Shown piece after piece: positions 18,476 to 27,145 of a stretch of 36,586 nt of DNA (positions within the stretch are counted from its first letter, which is position 1; every line of letters starts with the position of its first letter). Position numbers and translations under genes: made by a program. Source of the stretch: Bradyrhizobium sp. Arg816 (GTDB taxonomy: Bacteria; Pseudomonadota; Alphaproteobacteria; Rhizobiales; Xanthobacteraceae). The stretch lies in NCBI RefSeq assembly GCF_029989365.1, contig NZ_JAPRAQ010000043.1, positions 1 to 36,586 on the forward strand, written 5' to 3'. The notes below the pieces were generated by a model that ran no database searches, was not told where the DNA came from, and saw nothing but the letters and a program-made list of their open reading frames with translations.

Positions 18476-19736
18476 TGCCAACGTTTAAGTCTCCAATTTG
18501 GCATCCATTTACGCAGCACGCGCTTCAAGGCGAGATGACAAAGATCTTGCGCGGTGAGGGGGCTTTCCTTCACTCGGCCGACGGTCGATGCATCATGGAC
18601 GCAATCTCGTCCTGATGGGTCGTGACCCACGGTCATTGCCACCCGCATATTGTGAGTGCCATCCAGGACCAGGCGAGCAAGCTCAATCAGGTTATCTTTG
18701 CGGGGTATACGCACGAGCCAGCCGAGGAGCTTGCGGCGCAACTGTTGCAACTCACGCCGGCCAGTCTTGAGTATGTCTTCTTCTCAGATAGCGGTTCGAC
18801 AAGCGTCGAAGTCGCGCTGAAAATGGCGCTCGGCTATTGGAATAACATCGGCAAGCGGCGGACTCGCATTGTCGTGATGCAACACTCCTACCATGGCGAT
18901 ACGGTGGGCGCGATGTCGGTCGGAGCCCGTGGCCCGTTCAATGCGGCCTATGAGGCGCTTCTATTTGACGTCACACCAATTCCGCTCTCGGCAATAGGTC
19001 GCGAGCAGGAGACGCTCGATGCGCTATATTCGGTATGTGAAGAGCAGATCCCGCCGGTCTTGATCGTGGAGCGCCAGATCTTAGGGGCCGGCGGAATGCT
19101 GATGTACCCAGCCTGGGTACTAAGGGAGATGAAGCGGATCTGCCAAGAATGGGACGTTCTCTTCATTGCAGATGAGGTCATGACGGGCCGGGGCCGAACG
19201 GGTACGCTCTTTGCCTGCGAGCAGACCGATGTCACACCAGATATCGCCTGCTATTCGAAAGGGCTCACGGGTGGATCGCTTCCGCTCGCAGTGACGCTCT
19301 GTCGCGCTGATATTTTCGAGGCGCATTATTCGACAGATCGTAATTTGACATTCTACCATTCGAGTGCATATACGGCGAACCCGCTCGCCTGCCCCGCCGC
19401 AAAAGCAAATCTGGATCTTTGGCAGAACTCGGAGGCAGGCACGCGCGTATCGGCACTAGCATCCATGCAAGAGCGCGCAATTGATCCGTTCATTGCTGAT
19501 CCGCGCTTTGCAAACGTTCGTCGGACCGGCACCATCACCGCGCTTGATTTGAAAACAAGTGACCCTGGCTATCTCGCGAGCATCGGTCCGAAACTCCAGG
19601 CCTTCTTTAAGCACCGAAATCTGCTCCTGCCTCCGCTCGGAAATACGTCTACGTAATGCCGCCCTATTGCGTTACAGCCGCAGATATTGATCAGATTTAT
19701 GCCGTGATCAAGGAAGCTGCCGGTCGTTTCGCTTGA
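18475..19736 (+). pseudogene. bioA: DAPA aminotransferase BioA, nonsense codon and frameshift
   Basis: BioA turns 8-amino-7-oxononanoate into diaminopelargonate with SAM as amino donor. It starts at ATG 18475 with SPIWHPFTQHALQGEM. In the conserved segment ISSWWVTTHGHCHP the first tryptophan codon is TGA at 18613-18615, a nonsense change (TGG to TGA). Reading resumes in frame at once with THGHCHPHIVSAIQDQ. Later motifs are intact: VFFSDSGSTSVEVALKMAL, SYHGDTVGAMSVG, FIADEVMTGRGRTGTLF and CYSKGLTGGSLPLAVTL with the PLP lysine. A one-base loss near 19650 moves the end out of frame; the corrected tail YVMPPYCVTAADIDQIY ends at 19736. A substitution creating a stop is not a usual sequencing artefact, so the gene is probably truly dead. 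Confidence 0.9.
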
Positions 19737-19906
19737 TGCATGCCGAGCAAGAGCTCCGAAAGTTCCGAAATAATCCGCTTGAGGTGAAGCACCTCAAGTC
19801 CAGGCGTAAAATTGCAGAATTTGCGCGGCAGAATGCGGTTCATCGCATTATTCAAGCTCGAGATATCGGTTACACGTCTGAAAGTTTGGCGCAGGTGCTC
19901 ATCTGA
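19736..19906 (+). CDS. Possible 56-aa hypothetical protein overlapping the bioA end
   Basis: A plus-strand ORF whose ATG shares a base with the last stop base of the restored bioA frame (TGATG). It encodes MHAEQELRKFRNNPLEVKHL and then RKIAEFARQNAVHRIIQARD, a basic, helical-looking sequence. I do not recognise it. There is no clear ribosome binding site, so it would depend on coupling to bioA. In Mesorhizobium R7A the gene after bioA is bioZ (a FabH-like protein), but this ORF shows no similarity to that family. Confidence 0.3.
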   Translation: MHAEQELRKFRNNPLEVKHLKSRRKIAEFARQNAVHRIIQARDIGYTSESLAQVLI

Positions 19907-20071
19907 GGGTGGCCGCGCTGAGAAGGCGCGTATCGGGTCATTCTGCTGCGCCCGATGGTTCCTGCATGCCTCAGAATCGGAATTGGTGTCGCCGCACGTG
20001 ATGTGCGGGCGCTGTGACGTGGAAGTGGAGAATGCATAGCGCTCATCGAGGTGGCGCCGAAGGAGGCAGAG

Positions 20072-20257
20072 ATGCGCGATAACTCACATGCATTCCATGG
20101 TGGATCAGGAAGGTGCTGCGCCATTTGTGGCGGCAAGTTCGGGCTGATCCGCTACTATTGCTGGCGAACGGCGCTCTGCTCCAAAAGGTGCGTCGATCGC
20201 TTCAAGGCGCGGCGGGAGGCCGATCAAAAATGGCTTCGCTGGTTGCGAGCCGCTTGA
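20072..20257 (+). CDS. Small cysteine-rich (putative zinc-binding) hypothetical protein
   Basis: A 61-aa ORF with a strong ribosome binding site, AAGGAGG at 20060-20066, five bases before ATG 20072. An upstream in-frame start at 20051 lacks this. The core is CAICGGKFGLIRYYCWRTAL followed by CSKRCVDRFKARREAD. The four cysteines in a CxxC ... CxxxC arrangement suggest a small zinc ribbon. The tail is rich in Arg, Lys and Trp. I recall short proteins of this type in rhizobia, but no function is established. It follows the biotin operon but need not belong to it. Confidence 0.65.
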   Translation: MRDNSHAFHGGSGRCCAICGGKFGLIRYYCWRTALCSKRCVDRFKARREADQKWLRWLRAA

Positions 20258-20917
20258 TAGCTGGCATGAGTGGGTCCGGCCGACGTTAGCCAGGCGATGA
20301 ATTGTCGCAAAATGCCCACGGCCGTCGGGATATCGCGGCACGAGTGCGTGCCGCCGACGCAGGCCACAAATTCGTAAGAAAATGCTGCAATTGGCGTAGC
20401 GCTTCGATTTTCTGCGAAAATGGCCGTGCGAAAGGTTCGCACGGCCAAGTCAGGGAGGAAACGCCCCAAAAGGGCGGCTAAAGAGAGCCTAGAGTGAGTG
20501 CCCACACTCACTGGGAGCTCCAAGCTTGTGCCTACGGTCAAGTTGCGCAAGCCCAATGCAGGAGTATCTGTTTGTAGTGCCGATTGGGCGCGAATTTTGA
20601 GCGTGCTTCGCGTGTTTTATGCGAAGAGCATGCGTTAGATGCAGCTATTCCGTGAGCTCCCCAATTCACAATCGTCACGTCATACGACGCATGGTATTCG
20701 GCGGACGAACACAACAGCCGTGAAGTCGCACAACGGCGCGTGCGCGCATCGCGTTTTGCGCGCGAGTTCAGGATTTCGAAATCAATATGAATTAGGTAGC
20801 GCTTGTCATTGACCGAGCGAAGCAGGTGGACCGGCTCGCGCTCGACACGTGCGTAATTCGTCCAACCGGCGATCTTCAGCGCGTCTTTAGCAGATCAGGT
20901 CATTCGAGGGATAACAA
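20258..20917. other. Non-coding region with several perfect hairpins
   Basis: About 660 bases without a supported gene. The left half holds four stem-loops within 190 bases (listed separately). The right half (20512-20917) is featureless to me and must carry the promoter of the chemoreceptor gene, although I could not pick out its elements. Confidence 0.45.
20320..20511 (+). ncRNA. Candidate structured RNA: four consecutive stem-loops
   Basis: Hairpin 1 has GCGGCAC at 20335-20341 pairing with GTGCCGC at 20348-20354. It is extended by GTCG 20324-20327 with CGAC 20355-20358, and by GGCC 20320-20323 with GGCC 20362-20365. Hairpin 2 has a perfect 11-bp stem, GGCCGTGCGAA at 20422-20432 with TTCGCACGGCC at 20436-20446. 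Hairpin 3 is CGCCC around 20463 with GGGCG near 20472. Hairpin 4 is GTGAGTG 20494-20500 with CACTCAC 20505-20511. No protein-coding frame explains them. They could be a small RNA, a leader, or terminators; hairpin 2 read on the minus strand is followed by ATTTT. Strand is uncertain. Confidence 0.4.
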
Positions 20918-22914
20918 GTGAGCAACATCGCCTCCAGCACCCGCGAACAGTCGTTTGTCCGCCGCGGTTTCCGAGTCGGATTACGTGAGCAAATGGCAAT
21001 GATCGGGGTTTCTGGCGTGCTGGTCACGGGTGCGATCTGCGTCTTAGCTCTGCACTACGCAAGCTTGGTTCAGCGCGAAGCGAGCTCCAGTAATGAATTG
21101 AAAGCCCGCGTCGTGTCGTTGTCACAAAGCTTTCTGGAGGCAGGTCAGATCGCGCACGACTTCCTTCGCAAGCCTACTGAAATGTCGGTCAAGACGCATG
21201 CGGATCATCTTGATCGCCAGCTCGCAGACTTAAGTCGGGTCGAAGAACTCGTGGGAGAGTTGCCCGATGATGATCCGCTGCGGCAAGCAGCCTCGCTGCG
21301 GCCGGTGATTAATCTCTATGCGACCCGCTTTCGAAATGTCGTTTCAGCGCAACGCAACCTTGGCTTCAATGAAGATGATGGATTTCAGGGGAAGTTGCGT
21401 GCCGCCGTCCACGCCGTCGAGGAGCGATTGAGCCGTATGCAACAGCCGCGCCTCACGAATTTGATGCTGACGATGCGCCGCCATGAGAAGGATTTTATAC
21501 TACGAGGCGAGGAAAAATATGGCGATCAGCTTGCCGCCAGGGAGATGAAGTTCGAAACCGAGCTTGCTCAGGCCAGCGTGCCTGCGGAGGAGAAATCCCC
21601 GATTCTCGGGCTGATGCGGGCGTACAAGGCGAATTTTGTAGCATTCATGGTAACGCAGCAGACGCTGAGCGATCAGGTGGATGATCTTCGACAGATTTAC
21701 GACCGCATTCGCCCGGCAGTCGCCAGGATCATGTCCGCGGCCGACGCACATGCGCAGGCTATGGAAGTGCGGGCTGAAGAAATTCGGCAGAGGCTGGTCC
21801 GGCTCATTGGACTTGCAACGTTGCTCGCGGGTTTGTTCAGTGTGCTCTTCGGGCAGCGTATTGCCAAAACCGTCGCAACTATGACCACAGCTATGCGCCA
21901 GCTGGGCGAGGGGCGGTTCGATGTGGTTTTGCCGGGCCGTGGTCGAAAAGATGAGCTCGGCGATATGGCCGAAGCGGTGTGGAAATGTTCAAGTTGAGAG
22001 CCCGAGAGAAGTTGCAGGCGGAGCTCGAGGCGAAGGTCGAACAGGACCAGACCGCTGCCGATCAGCGCAAGGCCGATATCGCTCGGCTTGCGGGCGAATT
22101 CGAAGCAGCCGTCGGGCGGGTGATCGAGGCGGTTTCGTCAGCCTCGAGGGAGCTGGAAGCCTCCGCCAGAAGCCTTAGCTCCTCCGCGGTAGAAAGCGGT
22201 CACCTCTCAATGGAGATTGCGTCATCATCGGACGAGGCGTCCGCCAACGTTCGGCGCGTGGCGGCCTCGACGAGCGAGATGGCCTTAACTATGGCGGATG
22301 TTGGCCGGCAGGTCGAGGAAGCGGCGAAGATGGCGCGCGAAGCGGTCCGCCAGACTGAGCTCAGCGATCAGCGCATGGTTGGCTTGGCGTCCGCTGCGGA
22401 GCGGATCGGTAGCGTGGTTCAGCTGATCGCAACAATCGCGCGGCAGACCAATTTGCTCGCGCTGAATGCGACAATCGAGGCTGCGCGCGCCGGCGATCGC
22501 GGTCGAGGTTTTGCAGTTGTCGCCGAAGAAGTTAAATCTCTCGCCATGCAAACCGCTCAAGCGACCGTGGAGATTGGCAAGCAGATTAACGACATTCAGG
22601 CCGCGACAACTGAAGCCGTCGACGCGAATATTGAAGCCAGCGCGATCGTCTCTCGCATTTCCGATATCGCCATAACAGTTGGGGAAGCTATTGGCGAGCA
22701 AAAAGAGACCAGCAAAAATGTCGCGTTCAACTTGCGGGAAGCTGCGAGCAAGACCACTCAGGTGGCGGCGAGCGCCGGTGAAGTCACTCATCGCGCGAAG
22801 GAAACGGGGGGGGCGTCGATGCAGGTGTTGCGGTCTGCCGAACTGCTGTCTGAGGAAAGCTCTCGGCTGAAGCACGAACTTGGAAGTTTCCTTAGGAGAG
22901 TCCAGGCGGCGTAA
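20918..22914 (+). pseudogene. Methyl-accepting chemotaxis protein split by a 2-bp insertion
   Basis: The first part (from GTG 20918, 359 codons) has a membrane segment near residues 26-48 (MIGVSGVLVTGAICVLALHY) and a long helical periplasmic sensor with RRHEKDFILRGEEKYGDQ, as in HBM-type sensor domains. A second membrane segment lies near 293-313 and a HAMP domain runs up to DELGDMAEAV. There the sequence reads GCGGTGTGGAAATG where GCGGTGGAAATG is expected: a GT repeat at 21977-21981. The frame stops at 21997. The signalling part continues in another frame (21979-22914) with EMFKLRAREKLQAELEAK and the hairpin tip QTNLLALNATIEAARAG. Each half lacks what the other has, so the receptor cannot signal as read. 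Confidence 0.85.
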
Positions 22915-23621
22915 CTAGAGCAATGGTGAGCTCGCATCTCGGGTGGGGGCGTAAGCCCGGTTCTGCTCGAACCAGCCAAATGGCTTTGCGTCCGGCGACC
23001 TGAATCCTCACACCGATCTGATTGCCCGGGTGGGTTTAGCACTGCAGCGGATTCCTATCGCGCCGTGATCGCTGCCGAGTTGAAAACATGACATCATAAA
23101 GGGATGTCACGGAATCTGGAGTGCCCTGCGAAAGCCGAGGCGGCCCCCCTGCAACAAACAATCTGCCCGGCGTGAATCTTAGAAAACCGGTTTTCCGGTT
23201 GCGGTGAAAAAGAGTTCGTCTTCGACTGCTTGGTCCCTTGTTCTCTGAGACTATTCGTTCGTCAATGGTGCTCGCAAGGGGCGCTGACGAGTTGAAATGA
23301 GGTCGGCTGGGATTCGAACTAGAGGGTATGAGCGGGGCAAGAATGTGGTTCGTGTTGTCACGAGCGTCATTGTGGTGGCGGATGTTCGGATGGATGCTCC
23401 CGAGTCATCATCAAGGCTTTGCTTGGAAGCGTCGCGTCCACTTTCAAGCCTCTCGTGGTCCCTACGGCCGCGGGTGACACTGACGCCTGTCGTCTTCAAG
23501 AGGAGCGAACAGAGGCGTCAACTGAACGTCAATATGGAGGCATATCTGCCTGGCCATGCTGCTGCACCTTCTCGTCTATGCCGGTGCTGTGGTTCCTCTT
23601 CTGGTCGAAGGTGCTTGTGAC
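22915..23621. other. Gap with one short inverted repeat
   Basis: About 700 bases. Overlapping frames on both strands (23251-23499 minus, 23297-23620 plus) have no motif I recognise. The inverted repeat AACCGG-TTTT-CCGGTT lies at 23185-23200, between the chemoreceptor and the acetyltransferase genes. Confidence 0.35.
23185..23200. repeat. Perfect 6-bp inverted repeat (AACCGG/CCGGTT)
   Basis: Arms AACCGG and CCGGTT with a TTTT loop, in a gene-free stretch. It could be a small hairpin or an operator; no T-run follows. Confidence 0.35.
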
Positions 23622-24128
23622 ATGGTGACCACGCGTGAAGTATCTGTCGATGACGCCACAACCGTGACGCAGATGGTTGGGGATCTACTTACTGAACTCG
23701 AGGCCAGCGACGGGCAGGCCGAACTGGATGCTCAGCTGGTCGCCGAGCTGCTCCCGATGAAAGAGCGCGTTCACGGATTTCTCGCTTTTGCCGAGGAGCG
23801 TGCTGTGGGCCTCATCATGAGGACGGAAAGCGCCTCCCTTTTTGCGCGCGGGACCTACGGCATCATCACTGAGCTCTACGTCGTACCGGATCAACGCTCG
23901 TCTGGCGTCGCGATGGGCCTCATCGAGGCGGCGGTGGCCGTCGGTACGGCTAAGGGCTGGGGGCAACTTGAGATAGGGGCGCCCAAGCAACCGGTGTGGA
24001 GCCGTAGCCCAAATTCAGCGTTGTATTTGAAGGCTGGCTTTGCAGAAATGGGCCGCGGCTCAAGTTGCCGTTACACGACGCAACTAGCTCGCTCCCCCGG
24101 GCTAAGCCTCCGACGCGATCGCGATTAG
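23622..24128 (+). CDS. GNAT family N-acetyltransferase
   Basis: An acetyltransferase of the GNAT fold, about 168 aa from ATG 23622 (MVTTREVSVDDATTVTQMV). GNAT enzymes move acetyl from acetyl-CoA to an amine. The central strands HGFLAFAEERAVGLIM and YGIITELYVVPDQRSSG lead into the acetyl-CoA binding helix VAMGLIEAAVAVGTAKGWG. LEIGAPKQP and ALYLKAGFAEMG close the fold (motif B, with the usual YxxxGF). The pyrophosphate loop QRSSGVA deviates slightly from Q/RxxGxG/A but fits. I preferred 23622 to a start 22 codons upstream, because that extension is hydrophobic and unlike the family. Its substrate is unknown and its neighbours give no hint. Confidence 0.85.
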   Translation: MVTTREVSVDDATTVTQMVGDLLTELEASDGQAELDAQLVAELLPMKERVHGFLAFAEERAVGLIMRTESASLFARGTYGIITELYVVPDQRSSGVAMGLIEAAVAVGTAKGWGQLEIGAPKQPVWSRSPNSALYLKAGFAEMGRGSSCRYTTQLARSPGLSLRRDRD

Positions 24129-24134
24129 AGGCTA

Positions 24135-24158
24135 GGCGGCGGCATACGCCGCGCCGCC
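24135..24158 (+). terminator. GC-rich hairpin after the acetyltransferase gene
   Basis: GGCGGCG at 24135-24141 pairs with CGCCGCC at 24152-24158, with inner CGGC/GCCG pairing around ATAC. It starts seven bases after the acetyltransferase stop. There is no T-run, so this is a weak candidate for a terminator. Confidence 0.4.
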
Positions 24159-24572
24159 GTGTTCCGGACTCAGCCGTTGCAAGGTCGGCTTGGCCTGCGC
24201 CCAATTCAACCTGGTGAGGTTTGCCGGTCTGGTTTGAACAGTGCCGACAACTCGGGCCACGACCGCTGCCGAGCCTGCTACGCTCCGTGGAGCGATGCGC
24301 TCCCGCGCGGGCTTTGAGCGGCGACTGCTGTATCGTTCCGTATCCTGGGGTCCGCCATGCGGGGCCGCAAAAAGCTGGAAAGCGATCTCCTGGGTCGTGG
24401 GTGATGACCCGTGCAGGATTGCATGCATCATGCGCTGGATGGCGGACCTGCCATCCAGTGGGGCAGTGCAGCCTATAAGCGGCAACCAGAGGCCTCCTCG
24501 ACTTGGCAACAACGCCACGGTAACGACGTTGAGACACGCGATCAGATTATAAGAATTGCGGCGCAATCAATT
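24159..24572. other. Gap with unassigned overlapping frames
   Basis: About 410 bases. A minus-strand frame of 144 codons (24132-24566) and two plus-strand frames overlap here. None contains a motif that I recognise, and I could not choose between them. Confidence 0.3.
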
Positions 24573-25260
24573 TCAGAAGGATAGAGGAGGACGTTGCTCG
24601 GGTTTTCTGACCTTCAAAGCGCGCCTTTTCATGGTCTCGGTCAGTTTTTTGGTTCTGGAGTTTGCGGGTAGTCTAGGGCGTGACCGCTCAGACGATCCAG
24701 TTGACCCTCCCTCTTGATTCATTTTCATCAGTTCCGCGCTAACGAACCGGCTTACTCCCGAGCGGATCATCAGAACATCAGGTTCGAACGACACAAAGAA
24801 TACTTCGCGCATTCGAAGGATTGTCGGATTACGCGCCGGACTGTTTTGGTCTTCCAGATTAGCCCTCTGCAGCCGATGCCTGAGCGCTAAGCCTGCTGGC
24901 GAGCTTACCCGCTCCTGAACAGCAACAAGATCCCCAAAAACGAAGTGATCGAGCTTTTCCTGCTGTGCGGCGATGATCTCAAGACGTTTCGCCGCGTGGT
25001 CCGCCAGTGAAAGATGTACGACACGGCCATCCCGCGTGCATGGCCTGCGACGCAGCAACCTCTTCCTCTCCAGTAGTTTCGATTGCGTGGTGACGAAAGA
25101 AGGATCAATCCCGATCAGGTTGCAAGCACGTCGACCGGAACCCCCTTGTCTTCGTCCCCATCCGCCAGCGTCATCAGAGCATCATTTGTGTCCCGGTAAT
25201 GCCAAGCGCAGCTGCGCGAAATTGGAGAAGATCATTCAGGCATGCATTGATCAACCTCAT
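24573..25260 (-). pseudogene. MarR family transcriptional regulator, frameshifted
   Basis: MarR proteins are winged-helix repressors that respond to small molecules. On the minus strand, pieces lie in order in different frames. The first is REMRLINACLNDLLQF and AALGITGTQMML (about 25265-25160), then MTLADGDEDKGVPVDVLAT. The recognition helix and wing follow as NLIGIDPSFVTTQSKLLERK and LLRRRPCTRDGRVVHLSLAD, then HAAKRLEIIAAQQEKLDHFV. The wing DGRVVHLSL with its Asp-x-Arg is typical. Stops after TQMML and after VLAT mark at least two frame breaks. Downstream of about 24900 the frame continues without family similarity. It is probably inactive. Confidence 0.75.
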
Positions 25261-25846
25261 CTCGCGCGTGAACTAACTGGCCTCATCGCGACCAGGTCTG
25301 TTTCAAGGACGTGTGGACGAGCTCGCCGCCATTCTATGCAAGGTGCTCGGTCCTCAAACTTTGGCATGCAAAGTTCGACAGGAACAAGGCTGTGGATTAA
25401 CTGAATGCAATCAGCAAAGTACCGCGCGTAGCTCACCATCCGGCCACCACTACTCCCCGCAGTCGCCGCCTCTATTTTGGAGGTCTCCTGCACCCGACCA
25501 CTCCGATTCACATGCTTCGTAACTTCGCACAATCGCTGAGCTGGGATTCGTCGAAAAAGTACACGCAATCGAGGAATTTTGGCGCTTTAGGGGTACGTTC
25601 AGCTCGTCCACGACCGCCGTCTCGCTAGGGCTTGCAAGGCAATATGAATCCAGGGATCGGTATCGGCCAGCAAACGACCGGTACAAGCGGGGAAAGTGTT
25701 AGGAACGTCACAGGAGGCAGAAGGAGCTTGGCGCTGACGCAGACGAGAAATTCAACGCAAAACGGTATCGGAGTTTCGGTTGCTCAATCCATTCAACGAG
25801 GGAAACGCGCTGTGCTATCATGCTGTTCAAGTAGGGGAGGTCTCCG
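25261..25846. other. Gap without a supported gene
   Basis: About 585 bases. Minus-strand frames at 25257-25568 and 25450-25686 and plus-strand frames are open but unrecognised. The ribosome binding site of the next gene is at 25834-25840. Confidence 0.3.
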
Positions 25847-26047
25847 ATGTTGGATGCTACTACGACCGCACTTCTGCGGGAGATCCTCGAAGAGGTCTGC
25901 GTAAACGTTTCTCGGAGTGAGAGCGGCGTCCGTGCACATGTCGCCTCAAAGATTCTGGAAGCCGCTAGCAAAGGAGAGAGAACGCGCGAGCGTCTCAAGC
26001 AGATAGGCTTCGATGCGCTTCGCCAGGCGCCGGGCATGTGGCGATAA
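25847..26047 (+). CDS. Small conserved-type hypothetical protein
   Basis: A 66-aa ORF with a strong ribosome binding site, GGGGAGG at 25834-25840, six bases before the ATG. The sequence MLDATTTALLREILEEVC, then GVRAHVASKILEAASKGERT, is helical and acidic in the first half and basic in the second. The pattern AxVASKILEAASKGE recurs, as far as I remember, in short hypothetical proteins of rhizobia and related bacteria. No function is known to me. It appears intact and is the best-supported gene between the MarR and nuclease pseudogenes. Confidence 0.65.
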   Translation: MLDATTTALLREILEEVCVNVSRSESGVRAHVASKILEAASKGERTRERLKQIGFDALRQAPGMWR

Positions 26048-26587
26048 CAGACTATCGTGATGTCGTCGGTCAAGTGCGACTCACGGTCTGGACTGCCTTC
26101 GATAGGTGATCGCGCTCCACGTGATCATGGGGCGGTGGCTTACAAGAGCGCATACCTGAAAGCTCAGGGGCGGGCGGCAGATCAAAATCAATCGTCCACT
26201 CAACGGACCAGCCTCCGTGCCCTCGGTGCGCCTGAGCGCTCTTGTCGATGACGCGATACGACGTCCGGTAATGTAGCTTGTGAGAGTTACCGCGAATCTC
26301 AGCTTCCGCGCGCTCTCCTCTTGCCCCTATCCCGGCGACTCCGCTGCCGCGATGTGGCCGTCGCTCTCACGAGCGGTCCGTTCCAAACAAGATGCGAGCG
26401 CCGACGATGGCGGCCGAGCTTAAAGCTTGGCACCACGCTTCGAGAGAGAGTTTGTCAACTCGAAGCTAAAGCGTAATGTCCACGAGATGGCCCGTGTCGT
26501 TGTGGACAGGTGTCCTGGCGGCAAAAGCTGATAAGCCTTATTCCGAAGACGTCTGCATCGTTCGCCCACGCACCAATGGGCGCTTCG
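26048..26587. other. Gap without a supported gene
   Basis: About 540 bases with no gene I can support. A string GTCAACTCGAAGCTAAAGC near 26455 resembles a type III secretion tts box but needs several gaps to align, so I do not call it. Confidence 0.3.
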
Positions 26588-27145
26588 TCATACGACGGCC
26601 GTTTCTACCGTCGGCAGCGGATTGACGTCGAACGCGTCGGCGTAACTGCCCCACGAATATGCCTGCAGGTCGACCAGAGAGTCATCCCACATGCTGTGGA
26701 ACGTTGACGCCCGAGTGTATGCCCTGCCGTCGGAACGCTTAGCATGCAAGACGATGTGCAGTTTGTTGCCGCCTCGATCGCCCTGGCGTTTGCTTGCATG
26801 CAGGGCCTGATCCGAATCTCCAGCAAGGTGAACAACGAGTTTGAGCGCCCGCGATCTGTCTTCTTGTGAGCGCGAACTGTTACTTTAAAGTTGCAATGGC
26901 CGCAGGTAAGCCTTACGCATCTGCCCTGGCTGTTGATGTCCTTGCAATCGAGAGCCACTTCGTAGCTCGACCGCTCAATGCCGATATCGACGAAGTGCTA
27001 CCGATAGGAGTCCTTGCCTTCTGGCGCGTTTGGAGTCGTCGGCTCAGGCTGAGATCGCAAATAGAGAGGTGTCTCCGATCAGATCCTTAAGCTCAGTTTG
27101 CGCGCCGCTGAGCCAGTTCTGCAACCAAAGAATGACCTAGCGGAC
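26588..27145 (-). pseudogene. S1/P1 nuclease family remnant, frameshifted
   Basis: S1/P1 nucleases are secreted zinc enzymes that cut single-stranded DNA and RNA. On the minus strand the pieces run in order. GHSLVAELAQRR (near 27140) resembles the N-terminal GHR..A.IA..RL. It is followed in another frame by AQTELKDLIGDTSLFAISA, where a stop replaces the expected tryptophan before ADD. Then comes HFVDIGIERSSYEVALDC with the zinc-ligand His and Asp, CKDINSQGRCV, and in a further frame ALKLVVHLAGDSDQALHAS and GDRGGNKLHIVL. The last ligand pair is in STFHSMWDDSLVDLQAY. At least three frame breaks and a nonsense codon are seen. The signal peptide, first tryptophan and C-terminal part are missing. 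Confidence 0.75.

Noticed and set aside
19736..20050. bioZ after bioA, as in Mesorhizobium R7A
   Set aside because: No FabH-like motif is present in any frame here.
24132..24566. 144-codon minus-strand frame
   Set aside because: No recognisable domain, and it overlaps equally long frames on the other strand; not enough to call a gene.
26455..26480. Possible tts box (type III secretion promoter) GTCAACTCGAAGCTAAAGC
   Set aside because: Alignment to the consensus needs several gaps and there is no recognisable effector gene downstream.
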